64,000 nucleotides of DNA from Sphagnum compactum (taxonomy: Eukaryota > Bryophyta > Sphagnopsida > Sphagnales), in contig OZ234494.1 of assembly GCA_965153455.1 (NCBI GenBank), positions 6,696,001 through 6,760,000 on the forward strand. Reading direction: 5' to 3'. A model generated the notes under the pieces. It saw only the letters and a program-made list of their open reading frames with translations. It was not told the DNA's origin and searched no databases. A program made the position numbers and the translations under genes. Below are positions 26,100-39,944 of this stretch, in pieces (the stretch's first letter is position 1; each line of letters starts with the position of its first letter).

Positions 26100-27890
26100 T
26101 AAACTGACTACAAATTTGGTGTTGACAATCTTGTTTGGTGCACTAATGGATCTAATATCTATGTGTAGTGTTGTGATCAATCTTCTTTTGAATCGTCTCT
26201 TGATAAATTTCTTGTTGATTCCTCTAACTTACATCCCCAAACAAGTGTTCAATTGGCTGGGCAATTTTTCAACCCATACATTTAAAAAATATTGATGAGT
26301 TTGATGTTATTCCCAATTCCTAAACATCTAATTTTGTTTTAGATCCCAATTGTGATTCATTTCCTTTTAAACTTCATCTTGTTGTATTTATTATAGTATT
26401 CATGTTGTTTCTTCCACATTAAATTTTGTTATTCATTTGAACTTTAAAGCTTTTACATATGAGGCTAAGATTGTTAAAGATAATTTTTGTGAGTTTCCTA
26501 TCAAGGATAAAATCTTGCTTCCTTGATATGGATGAGAAGGAGATTAATAACATGAATAAAGGAGGTCATAAAGTGAATAAACATGTTGAGTTGTGGGTGA
26601 AAAATGTGCTCAATGAGTGGAATGTTTTTCATGGTTTTAATATGGAGAAATTAATTGTTGATCTTTCAGAAGATGAAGATTCTATGATGAATCTTGTGAA
26701 CATGTTATATTTTATTTTACATGTTGCAAAAAAGGATGGTAGTTTATATCCATTGACAAGGTAAGTCTTTTTCTCTTTTCTTGAATTTGGTTTTACTTTC
26801 TAGTTGAACCTTCAACCTAATTTTAATCATTTGTTTATGTGTCTTGTGCAATGTCCAATATTTTATTTGTGGTATTTGAAGACTTATACGTCAAAAGTAA
26901 CAACAATGTTTAATTGAATCAAGTAAAGCACTTGCAATCTCGTTTAACATTTTCACAGATTTAAGGTTTCATTTGTTAAAGTTATTAGTGATGAAAATGC
27001 TCTCCGAATGTCAATTACTAGTATTCATTAAACCATAAAGAGATTTAATGTTCTGTCTTTTGAAGAAAATTTCAAGGTGTTGGCTCAATCCATGAGTCAA
27101 ATCACAATTCTAGAAGGCCTAAATTTGATATTTGGGTGCTTATGCATGCAAATATTTTATTATAAGAGGGTGTTATGACTTTGGAATGTGGATTTTGAAG
27201 AATTCACATTGTTTTCATTGCCTATTGGCATCATACTCAAATTTAAATTTTTCAAGATGTCTCCAAGAATTGAAGATAAATATCACATAGTGCTTTGTAG
27301 ATCAATTTGTTGTTGACTATCCAACTGTTGATGTGATTGAGACATTCAAATAATTGGCTCGTCGTTGTCCTACCAATTGGCATGATGACAAACTTGGGCT
27401 TCATCATCTATTTTTGCGCAGGAAACCTAAATGGAGACCTTATGATGAGGTTTGGTTTAGTGTTTATCCTATTTGGCACAACTAGCTACAACAAATTGTT
27501 GATAAGCTTATTGCAATTTTTAAATTTTGAAAAACTTATCTTATTAAATAAAACTGGTTAAATATTAGAATCACTCACATGGAAGAAGCGTTTGTTCTTC
27601 AACAATATAGGATGGAAGTAACAACGCACGGGGATCTAATTTTGTATGGCAAATAAGTTGTATAATATTTTTTTCGTTTTCAATTTTTATAATGTTTTTT
27701 TTCTTTTGATTTTTTGATGTGGTTGTTATGTGTGCAAGTATAACCAGATTGATAAGCATTTACAAGATAAACCGATGTAATGAATTATTAGTGGTGAGAT
27801 GAAGTCTAAACAATTGTAATGTTATGAAAAGGCATTCACTTAAAGAAAAATCTACATATGAAAAGGTTAAGGTAAGTTGTATTTGATTTT
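26100..27890 (+). pseudogene. Crypton-like / DUF3504 tyrosine recombinase relic
   Basis: The best frame (26459-26764) carries WVKNVLNEW, then a block ending ILHVAKKDGSLYPLTR. This is the pattern of the N-terminal part of DUF3504/Crypton-type proteins, where a K-K-D-G-x-x-Y-P-P motif precedes the recombinase core. That frame ends at a good splice donor (AAG|GTAAGT, about 26760). Further on, broken frames give 'KPKWRPYDEVWFSVYPIWHN' (about 27420-27480), like the family's P-L..VW(Y/F)S..PIG.N segment. Near 27830-27865 is 'RHSLKEKSTYEK', like the GHRS...YER box with the catalytic Tyr. Stops and shifts interrupt it throughout, so it is not functional. The family call rests on motif spacing seen by eye. 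Confidence 0.45.
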
Positions 27891-30800
27891 TTTTGAAACT
27901 AACATTTTTTGCAAGTTGGTGTTTCTTTATTTTTATTTTATTATTTTTAATTATTTGAGTGCAAGATGGTTTTCATTTAGTTGAAGAGATAGGTGTTGAT
28001 CATGTTGATTATGCATTGCCATTTTTTCTATTGGCATGGGAAATGTTTGTCATGTCCATGGTAAATTTGGAGTTGGTATGACTAATGTGGTTTCTAGTGA
28101 CATTGCTTCTCCTCGTTTTTTTATTGGTTATGTTATGACTATAAGCCAAAAGAAGGTGATGAGTAGAATGTGTGCTTCTATAAAAACTTTAAATGCATTG
28201 TAGGTACTTATCCAAGTGGATTGGGTGGACTTGTTGATCCTAAAGACAATTGTTTTGGAATGTTATGTTTGAGAAGGAAATTTTTCAAAGTGCCAAGAGC
28301 AATTGGATATAGTCTTTCCTCGATGCCCACTTGAGACGATGAGTGTCAACACAATGTTTTCAACAACTTAAATAATTGCCCTATTAGTAAATCAAACCTA
28401 CACATTGGATCCAAATCCTTTTTTTTTAGGACCACCAATAGTATTAAATGTGTCTTGAATTTCATTCCTTTTTTCGGTAAACCATAGGTGTCCAAGGACT
28501 TGCTATTTTTTTTCATTCACATTGGGTAAGTCTCTTTTCCTTTTGTAAGACATGTGCATAATTGATTTGGATGAGTGAATTCAGAACATAGTGAACAACG
28601 AAAATTTTAATCCATAAATGTTTTATATCAATCCTATTTGTGCAAGTGAATTCAACTTGGGAATGTTTGGATGCAATTGAATTTAGCATAGGAGTTTTTA
28701 GAAATTAGAGAACCTATATTTTAGTTTGAGTTTGAATTCAACATAGGTGTCCATAGGAGTTAAAAAGTCAAACATTTGTAAATGAGTCTAAACTTGAATT
28801 TAATATAGGAATTCATAAGAATTATTAAGAATCAAAGCATGTGTACTTGTAAGTAGCCCCAATCCTTGTCACACTGACTCAATGTTTCAACCCAATGGGA
28901 AAAAAACAATAAAATATGTCACAATCTATAAAGTTGAATTTATAGTCATTTTCAAAATTTTAATGGAGATTTGTAACTAGACAAAAATGTTAACATAATT
29001 ATATATTATAACATTAAATCATGTTTTGGTAACATCACATTTAATGCTACAACAACCCGTTTTGTGGCATACATCCCCACACAATGAGCACATACATTAT
29101 TTTTAAAGAATTTGCATCAGCACCTTAGTTCCTTCTCTTTGTGTTTTAGTGTTAACTAGTGTAGCTTGTTTCGTTGGCCCAAGTATGAGCACATCAAGGG
29201 CCCACCTGATTTTTCCTTCCAAACCCAAAAACCACTCCAAAATCAATATCTTCCACACCTTAACTCTAAAAACTATGAAATAAACTCTATTAAATTTGAC
29301 TCAACAAGGTCTTTCCGACAACACCAAGAACACCCCCAAATTCCAATATAGTTTTCAGTTTTGATTTTGTTTAATTTTCATTGAAAAATGGTTCAATAAT
29401 CAATACTCTCCACACCTTAGTTCCAAATAGTCTCAAACTAAGTTGATGTACCCCCTATTCATCAAGAGTTTTTTTAAGATACGAAGAGTGTGGCATGAAG
29501 TGCAAAGGTTTAAAATATCTTAATGTGATAAACAAAACAAAATAAAACAAACTACCTTGATTCATAGATATATCACTTAAATATTTTATAACATTTAATG
29601 AATGTTAAATGGAAATAATTGAACAAGAATAAGACAGGAAAGAAATATAAGTTATTTACATAATCTCAACAACATCAAGACCAAACCTATAGGTTGCAAA
29701 AAAATTATCCATATTAGAACCAACAATTACCTTCAACATTGTTTTTTCCTACCACTTGATAGAATTGTTAACTTAAAGGTTTTACAAACATTAAATTATC
29801 TCCTAAGCTACTGGATTCTTTCTTGTGCCGTCCATTAAAGTACCATGTACCCAATGGTTCAAGCTTTCTTGGCAGTCTACCTCATTACTTTGCTTTTATG
29901 TGTTGACGTTTTCCTACTTCATGAACCTTTTTCATTTGTATACAAAATCGCTCCTACATCTTCTGCTACTACAAATTAAATTACTCACATGTATGCACAA
30001 AAAACAAACACATACAAACACACACATAATCATTAAAAAAATCCCCATTTATTTACATCATCCTTTCTTTACATTGTTAGAACGCCTACTTTTCAAAATG
30101 GCAAACCTTGAACTACTGGAATTCTTGGCCTTTATACAAGTCTTCTTGGTGGTTCTAATTGATCATGTTGTCTAACCACTTATTGGTTCAACCATTACTT
30201 GATCTGCATCAAAACAACCCATAGGCCTTAAATAATCAATTTGGTTGGGATGTCAAATTAATCAACTTGTTTGGTTAGTCGGCTAGTTAGCTTTGTTGTC
30301 GGCTTGTTGATTGTTGGCTTGTAACAATCACAACCTGCTATTGTATGTTATGCTATCAATTTGTATTCTTACTATGCTTCCTTACCCTAACTACTCATGA
30401 GCTTCAACAATCTATTTTATAGCTTCTCTTCTTCTCTTTCTCTTAACCCAATATTGCATTTACCTATTAAGAATGGACTTGCCAACCCAATCCATGATAT
30501 TTTGATGTATTTGACAAATTATTTTGAACAAGTTATAGTTTTGTGGAAAGTTTTTAGTTTAAAATTAAATGACCTCACATCTCCTTTGGCCCAAATGTTG
30601 AGCATATTATTTTGTAATAATCATTCACTTGCACAATTTATCACCTAATTAGTGGCAAGGATGGCTTGTGCATGAGCCTAGAGCTTGAGCTTGTAGCTTA
30701 AAGCTTAATGTGATATTCATCCACCTACATGGATGAATGTGTCCATAGATGAATGATTTCATATGGATGAATTTCATTTATGAGTTGGATTAAATAAATA

Positions 30801-32420
30801 AATAAATCATTTGATGAAATTCATCCATGATTGGAAGATAAATATATTTTATTTTATTTATAGCTTCATTTGTTGTCCAAGTATTAATATTTCAAACTTG
30901 AATGTCATTTAATAATGATGGATAATGTGATTATAAAGGAAAATATGATGATGAGACCAAAATAATTTTTAAATTTTTGTTTAAAAAATCATTTTTATCA
31001 ACAATGTTAAACAATTTAAAAATTGTTGTCATGGGATGAATGTTAACCCCCTGCCCCCCCCCCCCCATTGTTATCAACAACATTATATATGTATTTTGTG
31101 AAAAATTAAGTCATCTTGAAAATAAATAATTATTAAAAACAACCCCATTGTCATATAGGATTCCATTTCAACAAATGACATGTTCCCAAATTCTATCAGA
31201 TTTTTTATTTTCTTTAAGAATAAAATAACCAAGTACTTCAATATTAGTTGATGGTGTGCACCCAATTTTATTTTTTATTGTTTTTTGCAAGTAACCACTT
31301 TGATTGGCCCCATCACAAAACATTTATTGGAACATTGGACATGCCTAAAATAAAATCACATTGAAATTTCACTTTTGCGCAAGTTTATAATTTGTGACAT
31401 TCAAACTTTGGGCAAACATAATGAGATAAGTTGTGTTGTTGGGTGCATCTACCTTATCAAGTAAAAAGAGGAAAGAGGTGCATTAGAAATGATGAAACAA
31501 TGTAACCATGGTTAGGTAATTTGAGTGCAAGATGAACTTCATTAAATCATAAAACCTAGAGAGTAGGATTAGGTCTCTTGTGGTTAGCCACGCATTGGTT
31601 TTAAGTCCAAGCCAAAACTCAACAACAATTTTGTACATGGATGTGAAGTCTCTTTCACTCTAGATAGAGCTAAGTAGTGACCAACTCTATTATGTGAGAT
31701 AAATGGAGGTGGCTACTTGGTTAGTTTTGCCCTTTGATTTTTGTTTTGATGAGTGTAAAACTTTGTCCCTTCCTTAGAAGATGAAAGTTTTAACCCAAAT
31801 CATCATCTTTGAAATCATCCAAAGATTTAATATGCTACAGAATTGCACCATCTCATATTAGGACTTTTACCTCGACAACTTTGAAATCTGTGAAATTGTC
31901 TTGTGATGTTTGATAATCCTTCAATTGAACTGGTATAAGTTGGTCTTCTGATCTTTCTAGAGTGCAATGGGTCCTACAAGAAGTTGTATGGTTTTGTGAT
32001 ATGAAACCATCACCTGTCCAAATTGTAGGTTACCCCCAAAGAGGGAGATGTCCATCCCCAACCCCCTCGCTTATTGAAATCTTAGGTGCAAAACTTGGAG
32101 TGGGCAAAAACTCTATGACCAGCTCAGAAATAACTAAATTGATGTGAGTTGTTGGGTGGTGCTGGTTTCACTGCCATAGCATGTGTCAGGAATGTTGAAT
32201 CTCATCAACAACCTTGTTGTGTTTAGTCCTGGAGTTGGGTGACTGAAGGTTGCAACTACTGTAGCACATGTTGTAGTGTTCTGGAGTTGGTGGCAGTGGC
32301 AACACCCTCAGGTTCTCCCTTTACATGATGGGACCTTTCTGTTGTCTGGAAACAGGGGGATGATGATGATGAGTGTCATGTTATTTGTTGTGGTTACACT
32401 GATCAAAGATTGGGTTACCT
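27891..32420. other. Intergenic, no gene recognised
   Basis: AT-rich. It holds a C tract at 31052-31067 and a few short open frames without likeness to known proteins. The frame at 29825-30175 is leucine- and phenylalanine-rich low complexity. A patch at 28000-28200 has a fairly open + strand frame but no recognisable domain. The 31900-32420 part is less AT-rich and may contain untranslated exons of the adjacent minus-strand gene. Confidence 0.45.
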
Positions 32421-32507
32421 TGAAAAAAACACCACACAATATCTTGTAATCCTGTACAAATCTGAAACTGACAATTTGCAAAAAAGTGTGGGAATTTGTT
32501 TGTTTAC

Positions 32508-32890
32508 CTGAACAGATCCAGTGACTACTTCCTCACTGCCGCCCAGAACCATGCAGTGATTTGCAAGTACAAAAGTCCCATTTTTGCTATCTCACAGAGC
32601 AGCATTTTCTGCTTCTCAGAAAAAACAAAGCAATGTTGCTTCTCCATTAACAAGCCTTCATATAGATCTTTGGTGAAGTCCTGAAGCATTGTCATTGCCT
32701 GACAGCAGCTCTTTGCAACCTCTGCTGCCTTCCTTCCTGCTTCAGTAATGTGGGATTTTGTCAGAATCCTTTCCATTCTCTGATTCAGGCACCTAAGTGC
32801 TTCAACAAGAAGAGATTGTGATTGAGATTGCAATTGAGATTGTGATTTCCACTGCGGTATACACTTGGGAAGCAAGCCAAACATGTTCAA
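32508..32890 (-). CDS. Possible extra exon or ORF after the PWWP-like gene
   Basis: A 121-codon frame starts at an ATG at 32890 (MNMFGLLPK...) and stops at 32525. It is Gln/Ser-rich at first, then strongly helical (RILTKSHITEAGRKAAEVAK). It lies 25 bases past the stop codon of the upstream frame on the same strand. It is followed by a convincing splice donor (TTCAG|GTAAAC at 32507), and further acceptor-donor pairs continue to about 32330. It may be an alternative terminal exon or part of a spliced 3' untranslated region of the PWWP-like gene, or a separate short gene. No family recognised. Confidence 0.3.
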
Positions 32891-32914
32891 AATCTGGTCA
32901 AGGTTTCAGTACCA

Positions 32915-35264
32915 TTAGTACCCTTCATTCTGGCATTTTGCAGATGTAGGAACAATGATCACAGGTTCTCTGATACCACTGATGATGCACCTGTTGCGGC
33001 GGTGTTTTGCCACCACATCACCAAGTTGCCCTTCTTCAGCAATGCCTATATGCATTATCCTTGGAGATCTTGTCACTTGTGCCACCGGGATTGGGTTGTC
33101 ATGAAGTTCAATTTCTGCCTGCTGCTTCAGGAACTGTGTTGTACTCATGATGACATTTGTGATTTGAGACAAACTTGCTTCTTCTTCAGCTGCTGCATTA
33201 TTTGACCCATTATTATTACTGCTGTTATTTTGCTCATCTTGATCTGCTGGCTCCATGGAACCAGATGGTTCATTTCTGTCAATAAGAGGGCATAACTGTC
33301 AACACAACACAGAGACTGATGGTATCAACAAAAATCTGGGAGCATTTGTCAAATCTGTGCATCTGACACAATGCCAGAATGCCTCCAACCGAGACTCTCT
33401 GCTATCTATGTATACAGGTCAGTGCTTGGCATATGAAAAAAAGGAAATAGAGAAAATCAAGCATGATCACACAAGTGTGAAGATCTTGATCAGAACCAGC
33501 AAAGCATGTATTATCTGTTACCTCATAATGTGATTCTGAAGAAATCAGGGAAGAGCACGCAATACCCAAATTGCAAGAAAGGCGTCAAATAGAAGGCAGA
33601 ACTTACAAAAGAACATCACCAAAAGTGCATCTTTGTTGATAAAGATGGTTGTACTCTGCCATCCAATCCATTGATTCCTCTTCTGATGACCCCTTAGCCA
33701 ACTCCCTTGCTGCTGCTGCTGCTTCACCATCTGTCTCAGAGGATTGGCCTCCCTTTTCTTGTACCAAAATTTCAACATCCAAAGACAATCTCTCATGCAC
33801 ATACTGAGCAGCTGCAGCATCATTCACACATGTTGTCTTCTTCTGTCTTACATGATTCCTGCCTTGCAAACACACTGTGCTTTTCCGCATTTGTTTCTTC
33901 CCAACAACCACCTGCAATTCAATAACAGTTTCTGGAGATTCTGTTTCTGTAGATGCTTCATTGATAGTACTCCTGTGGGTGTGGGTGGAGTCATGTGCTT
34001 CTGCTTCCACCTCATTATTATTCCTGGGTGCTGTCACTGGAGGAGGCACTTTGTCCTCCATCCTTGCAGTAGCATCTTCTTCATCAATGGTAACTGCATT
34101 CTTCCTGGGTGTACTCAAGCTTTCCTTGACTGTTGTGGATGACTGGGTGGTGCGGCAAAAGAGGTTGTAGGCCTCACTGACTGCAGCAGTAAACTCAGGA
34201 GCATCCTTCAGGTTCTTCCACAAATTGTAATACTGTTCAAATGGGTAAATACAACTGCTGATTCAAACAGATTCCCCAAACAACAATCCGTACCCATCTT
34301 TGATTAGATGCAAAACTGTTGTCTTTATACCCAGCAGATAGATGGAAAGCAGCGGAGACTACAACAAAAAAATTCTTGAGGTGGGTGTTTTGTCAGATGG
34401 GTTCCTGTGTGGTTTGAGCAGAAAATAATCATCTTTGCAGAGAGACTAGAGATTTTGCAGTGCTCCTCCTCCTCACCTGTGACAGTGGTTTCCAAATCAA
34501 AGTGGCATGCATGATGAGATTTGAATTGCAGGTTTTTGGTGCAAACAAACCTCCGCTTCACAACCTGGTAAGGTTGCAGATTTTTCTCAGAATGAAAAAG
34601 GTGTACAATTTTGCCATGAACTGGTAAGAATGGCTTCAGAATTTCAGGTGGAACTTCTGTCTCTGCCACAATCTTTGCTGGCCACCGTAGGCCTTCATCA
34701 TTGACCTGAAACAGGGCAGGAGAAAAGTGAGCCAGGAAGCAACTAGCTACCAATCTATTATGAAGAAAGCCCCAGGCATCACAAGTGGGAAGATTTGGGT
34801 TGTGGGTTTTTTACCTTAACCCATGCCAGTCGTAAATGTGTGTAAGATCAATATTGCTGGTATGGGATGGAGGAGGTGTTCTCTTATTCTTCCATGGCAA
34901 ATTCACCTCTTTTTTTCCCCCCAATAAAATTGATGCTCTTGGAAGCTCAGGCTGTTGTAGTTTATCTGCAGAGTGAGCCAGCTCAATTGCTTGTTTGTCA
35001 AGCTCTTCTATAAGAAGAGCTCAAAACAGGATAATATGCTTGATTTGCACGTGGAATCTGAAAACTAGCTCCCTATTCATGGAGAAAATCCAAGGATTTG
35101 CAAGAGTTGGGATTTGCAAAATATTGCACAGCATGCACACACTACTTACCTGTGACAACCTTCCCTTCATCATCATCGGAGTCATCAATGTTCACATCTT
35201 CATCTTGATCCGCCTTCCACCCAGTGATAATCTCCTCTCTCCACTTGGGGTGATCTGTCTCCAT
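32915..35264 (-). CDS. PWWP-domain-like protein, putative chromatin factor
   Basis: Five exons fit on the minus strand: 35264-35150, 35007-34815, 34705-34565, 34232-33607, 33275-32915. The N-terminus (METDHPKWREEI) leads to an acidic stretch (DVNIDDSDDDEGK). Across exons 2-4 is a PWWP-like domain: LAWVKV, then RWPAKIV, KIVHLFHSEKN, YYNLWKNLKDAPEF and a helix TAAVSEAYNLF. PWWP domains bind methylated histone lysine plus DNA. The rest is low-complexity, charged and Asn/Gln/Ala-rich, with no catalytic domain. Exons 3, 4 and 5 join in phase if the exon-3 donor is the CAG|GTTGTG site. A later donor (ACAG|GTGAGG, about 34475) would break phase. Exon 2 has an internal one-base frame conflict just before LAWVKV (about 34828-34840). 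This is either a real inactivating deletion in a T run or a sequence error. Confidence 0.55.
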
Positions 35265-37020
35265 CTACAAAAAATGCAATGCAAAAAATCACCAACCATC
35301 AGGCTGAAAGAGCTGCAGGATGATTTCAAAGGATGAAAGAAGGGTTTTTTTTTTTAGAGTACCTACTTTGGTTTGTGTTTCTTTTCTTCCTCTTCTTCTT
35401 CTTCTTCCTCTTGTTATAATTCTGTTTGGTGAAACTTCCCTTCCCCTTCAATGTGGAGAGAGCTAAATCAAAAGACAAAAACTACTAGTACAATTTCCCA
35501 ACCTCATCAATCAACATGGCATCAAAGAAAAGAAATTTGGTGAAATTTCGCAACCTGGTGACAAAAAACAGGCCCTTGCAACAAGTACAAAGGCTTTTTT
35601 GGGAAAAGAAAATTTGGCCCACTGTCATGACATTACAAGGGGAAAAAACTTGAAGTTGCTAGACAATAGGTTGTAGCATGTCAACAAAATATAGCATGAC
35701 TCCTAAACTTTTCTAATCTCCTCTCTGACCTGTAGCCAAATTTGGCTAAGTCCTCTTGTGAATGATAGCCAACCCACCTACCTCACAAATTTGAAAGGAA
35801 AAAAAAAAAAAAAACCCCACTGCATGGCATTCTCTGAAATGCAATTTACTCTCACATTTATTTCCTTTTGCACAGAAGAAGCAATTCTCCCAGATATGCA
35901 CAAATCCAATGAGTTACAAGAAACACAAAGGCAAAAAGAGCAGGGGCTGCTGCTGCACTTACATGTATATTAAGCAGTTTCAAGGTGGTGGGTGGGTGTT
36001 ATTTTAGCTGCCAATAATTTCAAATGATTCCTTGCATGTAACACATTAAGAACTTCAAATTCCTTGGGGTGGGTGGTGATCTATTACCCCCACAAAAATT
36101 CATTCCAGAAACAAACAAAATTGGAAACAGACAGAGAAAAGGTTAAAGAAGAAGCCCAAGAAGACAACAACAGAGGTATGCAGCATCATTTGTTCACCAT
36201 CTCAGATGAATCTAAGACTGGGCTCCTCCAAGAGCTTCTAAAGAAGAAAGGACTGAACCCATTGCTTGCTGGATGTATGGTATTGGGATCCAGAATTTTG
36301 TGGTAGGAAGTGGCTATAAAAACTCTCTCAGGCAGGCAGGCAGGCAGGAAGAAGAACATGAAAAGCAAGTGAGTGAGAGAGATTCAGATGAGACCTTCGC
36401 TGAACTCATGATGAGAGTGCTTGAAAAATGTACGCAGAAAGTGGGGAGCAAGGATCTGGAAGAAAACCAAGAGAATTTTGTAAGTTGAGAGAGATAGAGA
36501 AGAGGGAGAGGGGGGGGGCGGGGTGAGAAACAGAAGAGACGATGAAGCTGCAAACCCAAGGAAGAAAAAAAGGGTCCCCAAGAAAACTCTTGAATGAATC
36601 ACTTTGTTTCTGTTCTTTGCAAAACAGAAACTCAAAAGAGAAAAGAAGAAAGAAAGAAAGCCAGCCAGCCGTCATTCATTCACCACAAAAGAACTTTAAA
36701 AACCACAGTCGCAAAAAAAAAAAAAAAAAAAACCACAGCAATCCAAATCGGAGTAGGTCCTTCCGGGAGAACAAGAAAGAAAACACTCACAAAAACTTGG
36801 TAGTTGGAAACCCAACCCCAAAAACCCAAACAGCAATCCAAATGGGTCCTTCAAGGAGACAAGGAAAAAAACTCTAAAACTGCTTTTACCCAAATAAAAG
36901 AAGAAGAAGAAGAAGAAGAAGAAGAGAAGTGGCAGCAGAGCAGCAGCAATGCAACCAAGTTTAGTTTTACTCCAAGAATCTGCAACTACCTTCAATGACC
37001 TTGAATCAGACATATCCCTA
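35265..37020 (-). promoter_or_regulatory. Probable 5' flank of the PWWP-like gene
   Basis: The region upstream of the start codon is purine/pyrimidine-biased. It carries CTT/GAA microsatellites (35385-35413; 36899-36924), a GGCA microsatellite (36330-36347) and A runs (35798-35814; 36714-36732). Such tracts are common in plant promoters and 5' untranslated regions. On the + strand a TATAAAA at 36315-36321 sits before an open frame (36273-36488) without family likeness. I could not decide whether a second, divergent transcript starts here. Confidence 0.3.
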
Positions 37021-39940
37021 TTTTTTTTTCTTTTTTCTTTTTAAGATTCAATATGCCAATGACCTATGACAAAACATTTTGGAAACATCTTGGATACAAT
37101 TCATAGGTATAATATAAAACCCAAATTTTCTTTTGAAAAATACATGATGTTCATTTCCAATAATTTCAATGGCCATTTCCTTTATTGTCACTAATAACAA
37201 ACACCCAAAGGGAGCAACAATTTATTGTTTACATGTATCTTTTCATAATTTCTGGTATCAATGCAATGCTAGTTTTAATACAAGTGAGAATGCTCAAATA
37301 ATTAGGAATGTTAATAGATAGAAAGGTCCTACATACTTGCACATTTCTTCTACAAAATTCATTTTAATCAAAAACAAAAAATATACAAAGAAATCCATTA
37401 CTATAGAACTTCATCACTAATGTTAATGAAAACTAATTTCCCACTTATTTGATAATCTCTACTACTTACAATGAGGATTACGTTTGATGAATTGAATAAA
37501 ATCCCCATGTTTTCAAACATCTCATATTAATTCGCAAAAGGGTAATGAACCTTATTTACAACCAATTGTAAATTTGGAGCACTTCCACTTGCAAATTATG
37601 TCCTTTGAAATCAAAGAACAAGGATTGATGTTGAGCACCTCTATATGTATAAGTTGGTGTATAATAAATGGTGCATCAATCCATGGATAGTCATGATATG
37701 TATTTGAGTGTGAAATAATTGTCTTTTACTTGTTTGATCATGTATTGCTTCCTGAAAGGTTCATTATGAAGGCTCTAGGTTAAAAGTAGATTATCAAAGG
37801 ATCGAAAAATTATTGGTTTTCAAAACTATAGATTAAATTGGAGATGTCATAAACATTTTTGTAACTTGAATATTACGCATATTTTGAAAATGAGTACCAA
37901 CATCTTAAATGAAATAATGTAGATTGTTGTTTCTAATGTTTAGAATAAATGTCACTCACACAAATTGTGAGATTGTAAAGCACATTATATAAATGATAAA
38001 TTGTATATTTGGACATCAATTGACAATGTTACAATTGTAAATCAATTATAACCATATTGTTGACTTGTGAATGAAATATACATTTGATTACAACTTGCAT
38101 TAATATATGAACACATGAATGTTTATGTATGAATATATGATCACATGAAGTTTTAAAAACTATATGGTTACTAAAGTCATGTTAAATTAGTAAAGCAAAC
38201 ATTTCAAGGTTTTCTAAATAACTACAAGTCTTAGGAACAAATCTAAAATGAATTCTTCTAGGAAAGATATTTACAATTCCATTATTCAACGTGTTGAAAG
38301 ATGACAAATGTTTATATATGGATCATAAGGGTCATGATATGTCCAATATTTGAAATATTTTGAATGCCTTTTAATACAATCATCAATATATTTATTTATT
38401 GTGTACTCAACATTTGTATCACTTGTTTTAGAAGAGTCATTGTTCCAATTTAGATTGAATTAAAATGGTGGTAGTTATGATTTGATATGTTTGATGCCAT
38501 GTAAATAGTTATACAATATGAAAATTTTATGTTTATGTTTACATGTATGTTGTAAGAAAAAATGTCCATATGCTTGTAATGTTCAATAATGATACTAAAA
38601 ATATTCTCAATAATTTCAGTTGAAAGAAAATATGTTGCATATATACATGCAAAACTGACATTCAGAAATTGGGACACATTTTAAATAATCATGACCAAAA
38701 TGTGTGCAATATTATAATATGATCAATCCTTAAACACACTGATCTCATGTTTCATGTATGTATTTTGAACTACTTTTCAATTGATATGTCTAGTTTAGTA
38801 TTGGGTACATCTTCATTTGCAATTGACTTTCATGGTATCATATTTAAATATGAAAAATTCATCGAAGCAACCATTTCCTTTTCTTGCTTTTCTTTGATCT
38901 TTCCACTAAGAATTGTGAAGCATTATACTAATCAATCTATCAATTAATTTGGTGCTTTTGATTCATCAACTCTAAAATGATTGGTCCAAGTAGGGGCATT
39001 TGAATAATTTCATTTTATGTTGACCAATTTTCCATGTTTACACATGTGGTTATGGAAATAATTAACATTCTATGTTGAATGTGATAAACATTGGTAGAGG
39101 TTCAAATAAAGGATGTGGGCATATATATTTTTAGAACTTCAGCAAGCTACTCTACCATGAAGTTCATAGTTCTAATTAACTTGGCTTTGTGACGCGCATC
39201 TATGTTGCAAGCTTTATATGCTATTATATCATATTAAAATGATATGTTTGCGTCATTGTACATACATAGTCAACAAGACAATCCACAAAAAGATATGAAT
39301 GTTCAACACCAAAACTATAATGAATTTTGAAAGTAAGATTGCGTAACTGTTTGAACATAATTCTACAACTTGATTTGTATTCCAATGGCACCATAAGAAC
39401 ATACACTTGTTGAAAAGAATCAAATTTGAGATAGATGAAAACATTGCAAAATTCTATTCAAATTTGAAAATATGAAAAGACCAAAGAGACCAAAGTTTAG
39501 CCATTGAGCTCCAAAGGCAAGATACAAACTAGAAATTTTTGATTGAAAATTGTGTAGAAAATGAAAGGGATGCCATCAAGGTCTATGGTAGCTAAACTTT
39601 ACCATGTTCCTTAGCATCAAACTACTTGTCAAATTCCCTTACCATTTTCAAATAAAGCCCATGAAGGTGCATTATTTATAAAATGAGCTAAGGACTCTGT
39701 GTACACACATAAAATCTTGCACCCCCATGACTTTGAAAAATGATTGCATGAGTTTTAAGGATTATAATTTAATAAAATCACTTTCAAAATGTTTATATAC
39801 TTACGAATTTCATCACAATAAATTTTGTGCAATTTTGATATGTTTCATTGGTCATAACGTGTATAGTAAAGAGTGGACAATTTAATGTGGACTAGGTGTT
39901 AAAATTTTAAACGTCCTTTATCTTATGTAAAACCAAAACA
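37021..39940. other. Intergenic, nothing recognised
   Basis: Very AT-rich with short chance frames. No array or transposon terminus could be confirmed. Confidence 0.5.
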
Positions 39941-39944
39941 TTAA

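Noticed and set aside
33707-34170. Plus-strand open frames of 70-130 codons
   Set aside because: They are antisense to the large coding exon of the PWWP-like gene and have no family likeness.
36273-36488. Plus-strand 71-codon frame with nearby TATAAAA
   Set aside because: Overlaps the probable 5' flank of the minus-strand gene and is driven by microsatellite sequence. The TATA-like word lies within the frame rather than upstream of it.
37189-37215. CACTAATAACAAAC as left end of the CACTA element ending at 41308
   Set aside because: About 16 of 23 bases fit, but the flanking trinucleotides (TGT and AGA) do not match and subterminal repeats are missing. Likely chance in AT-rich DNA.
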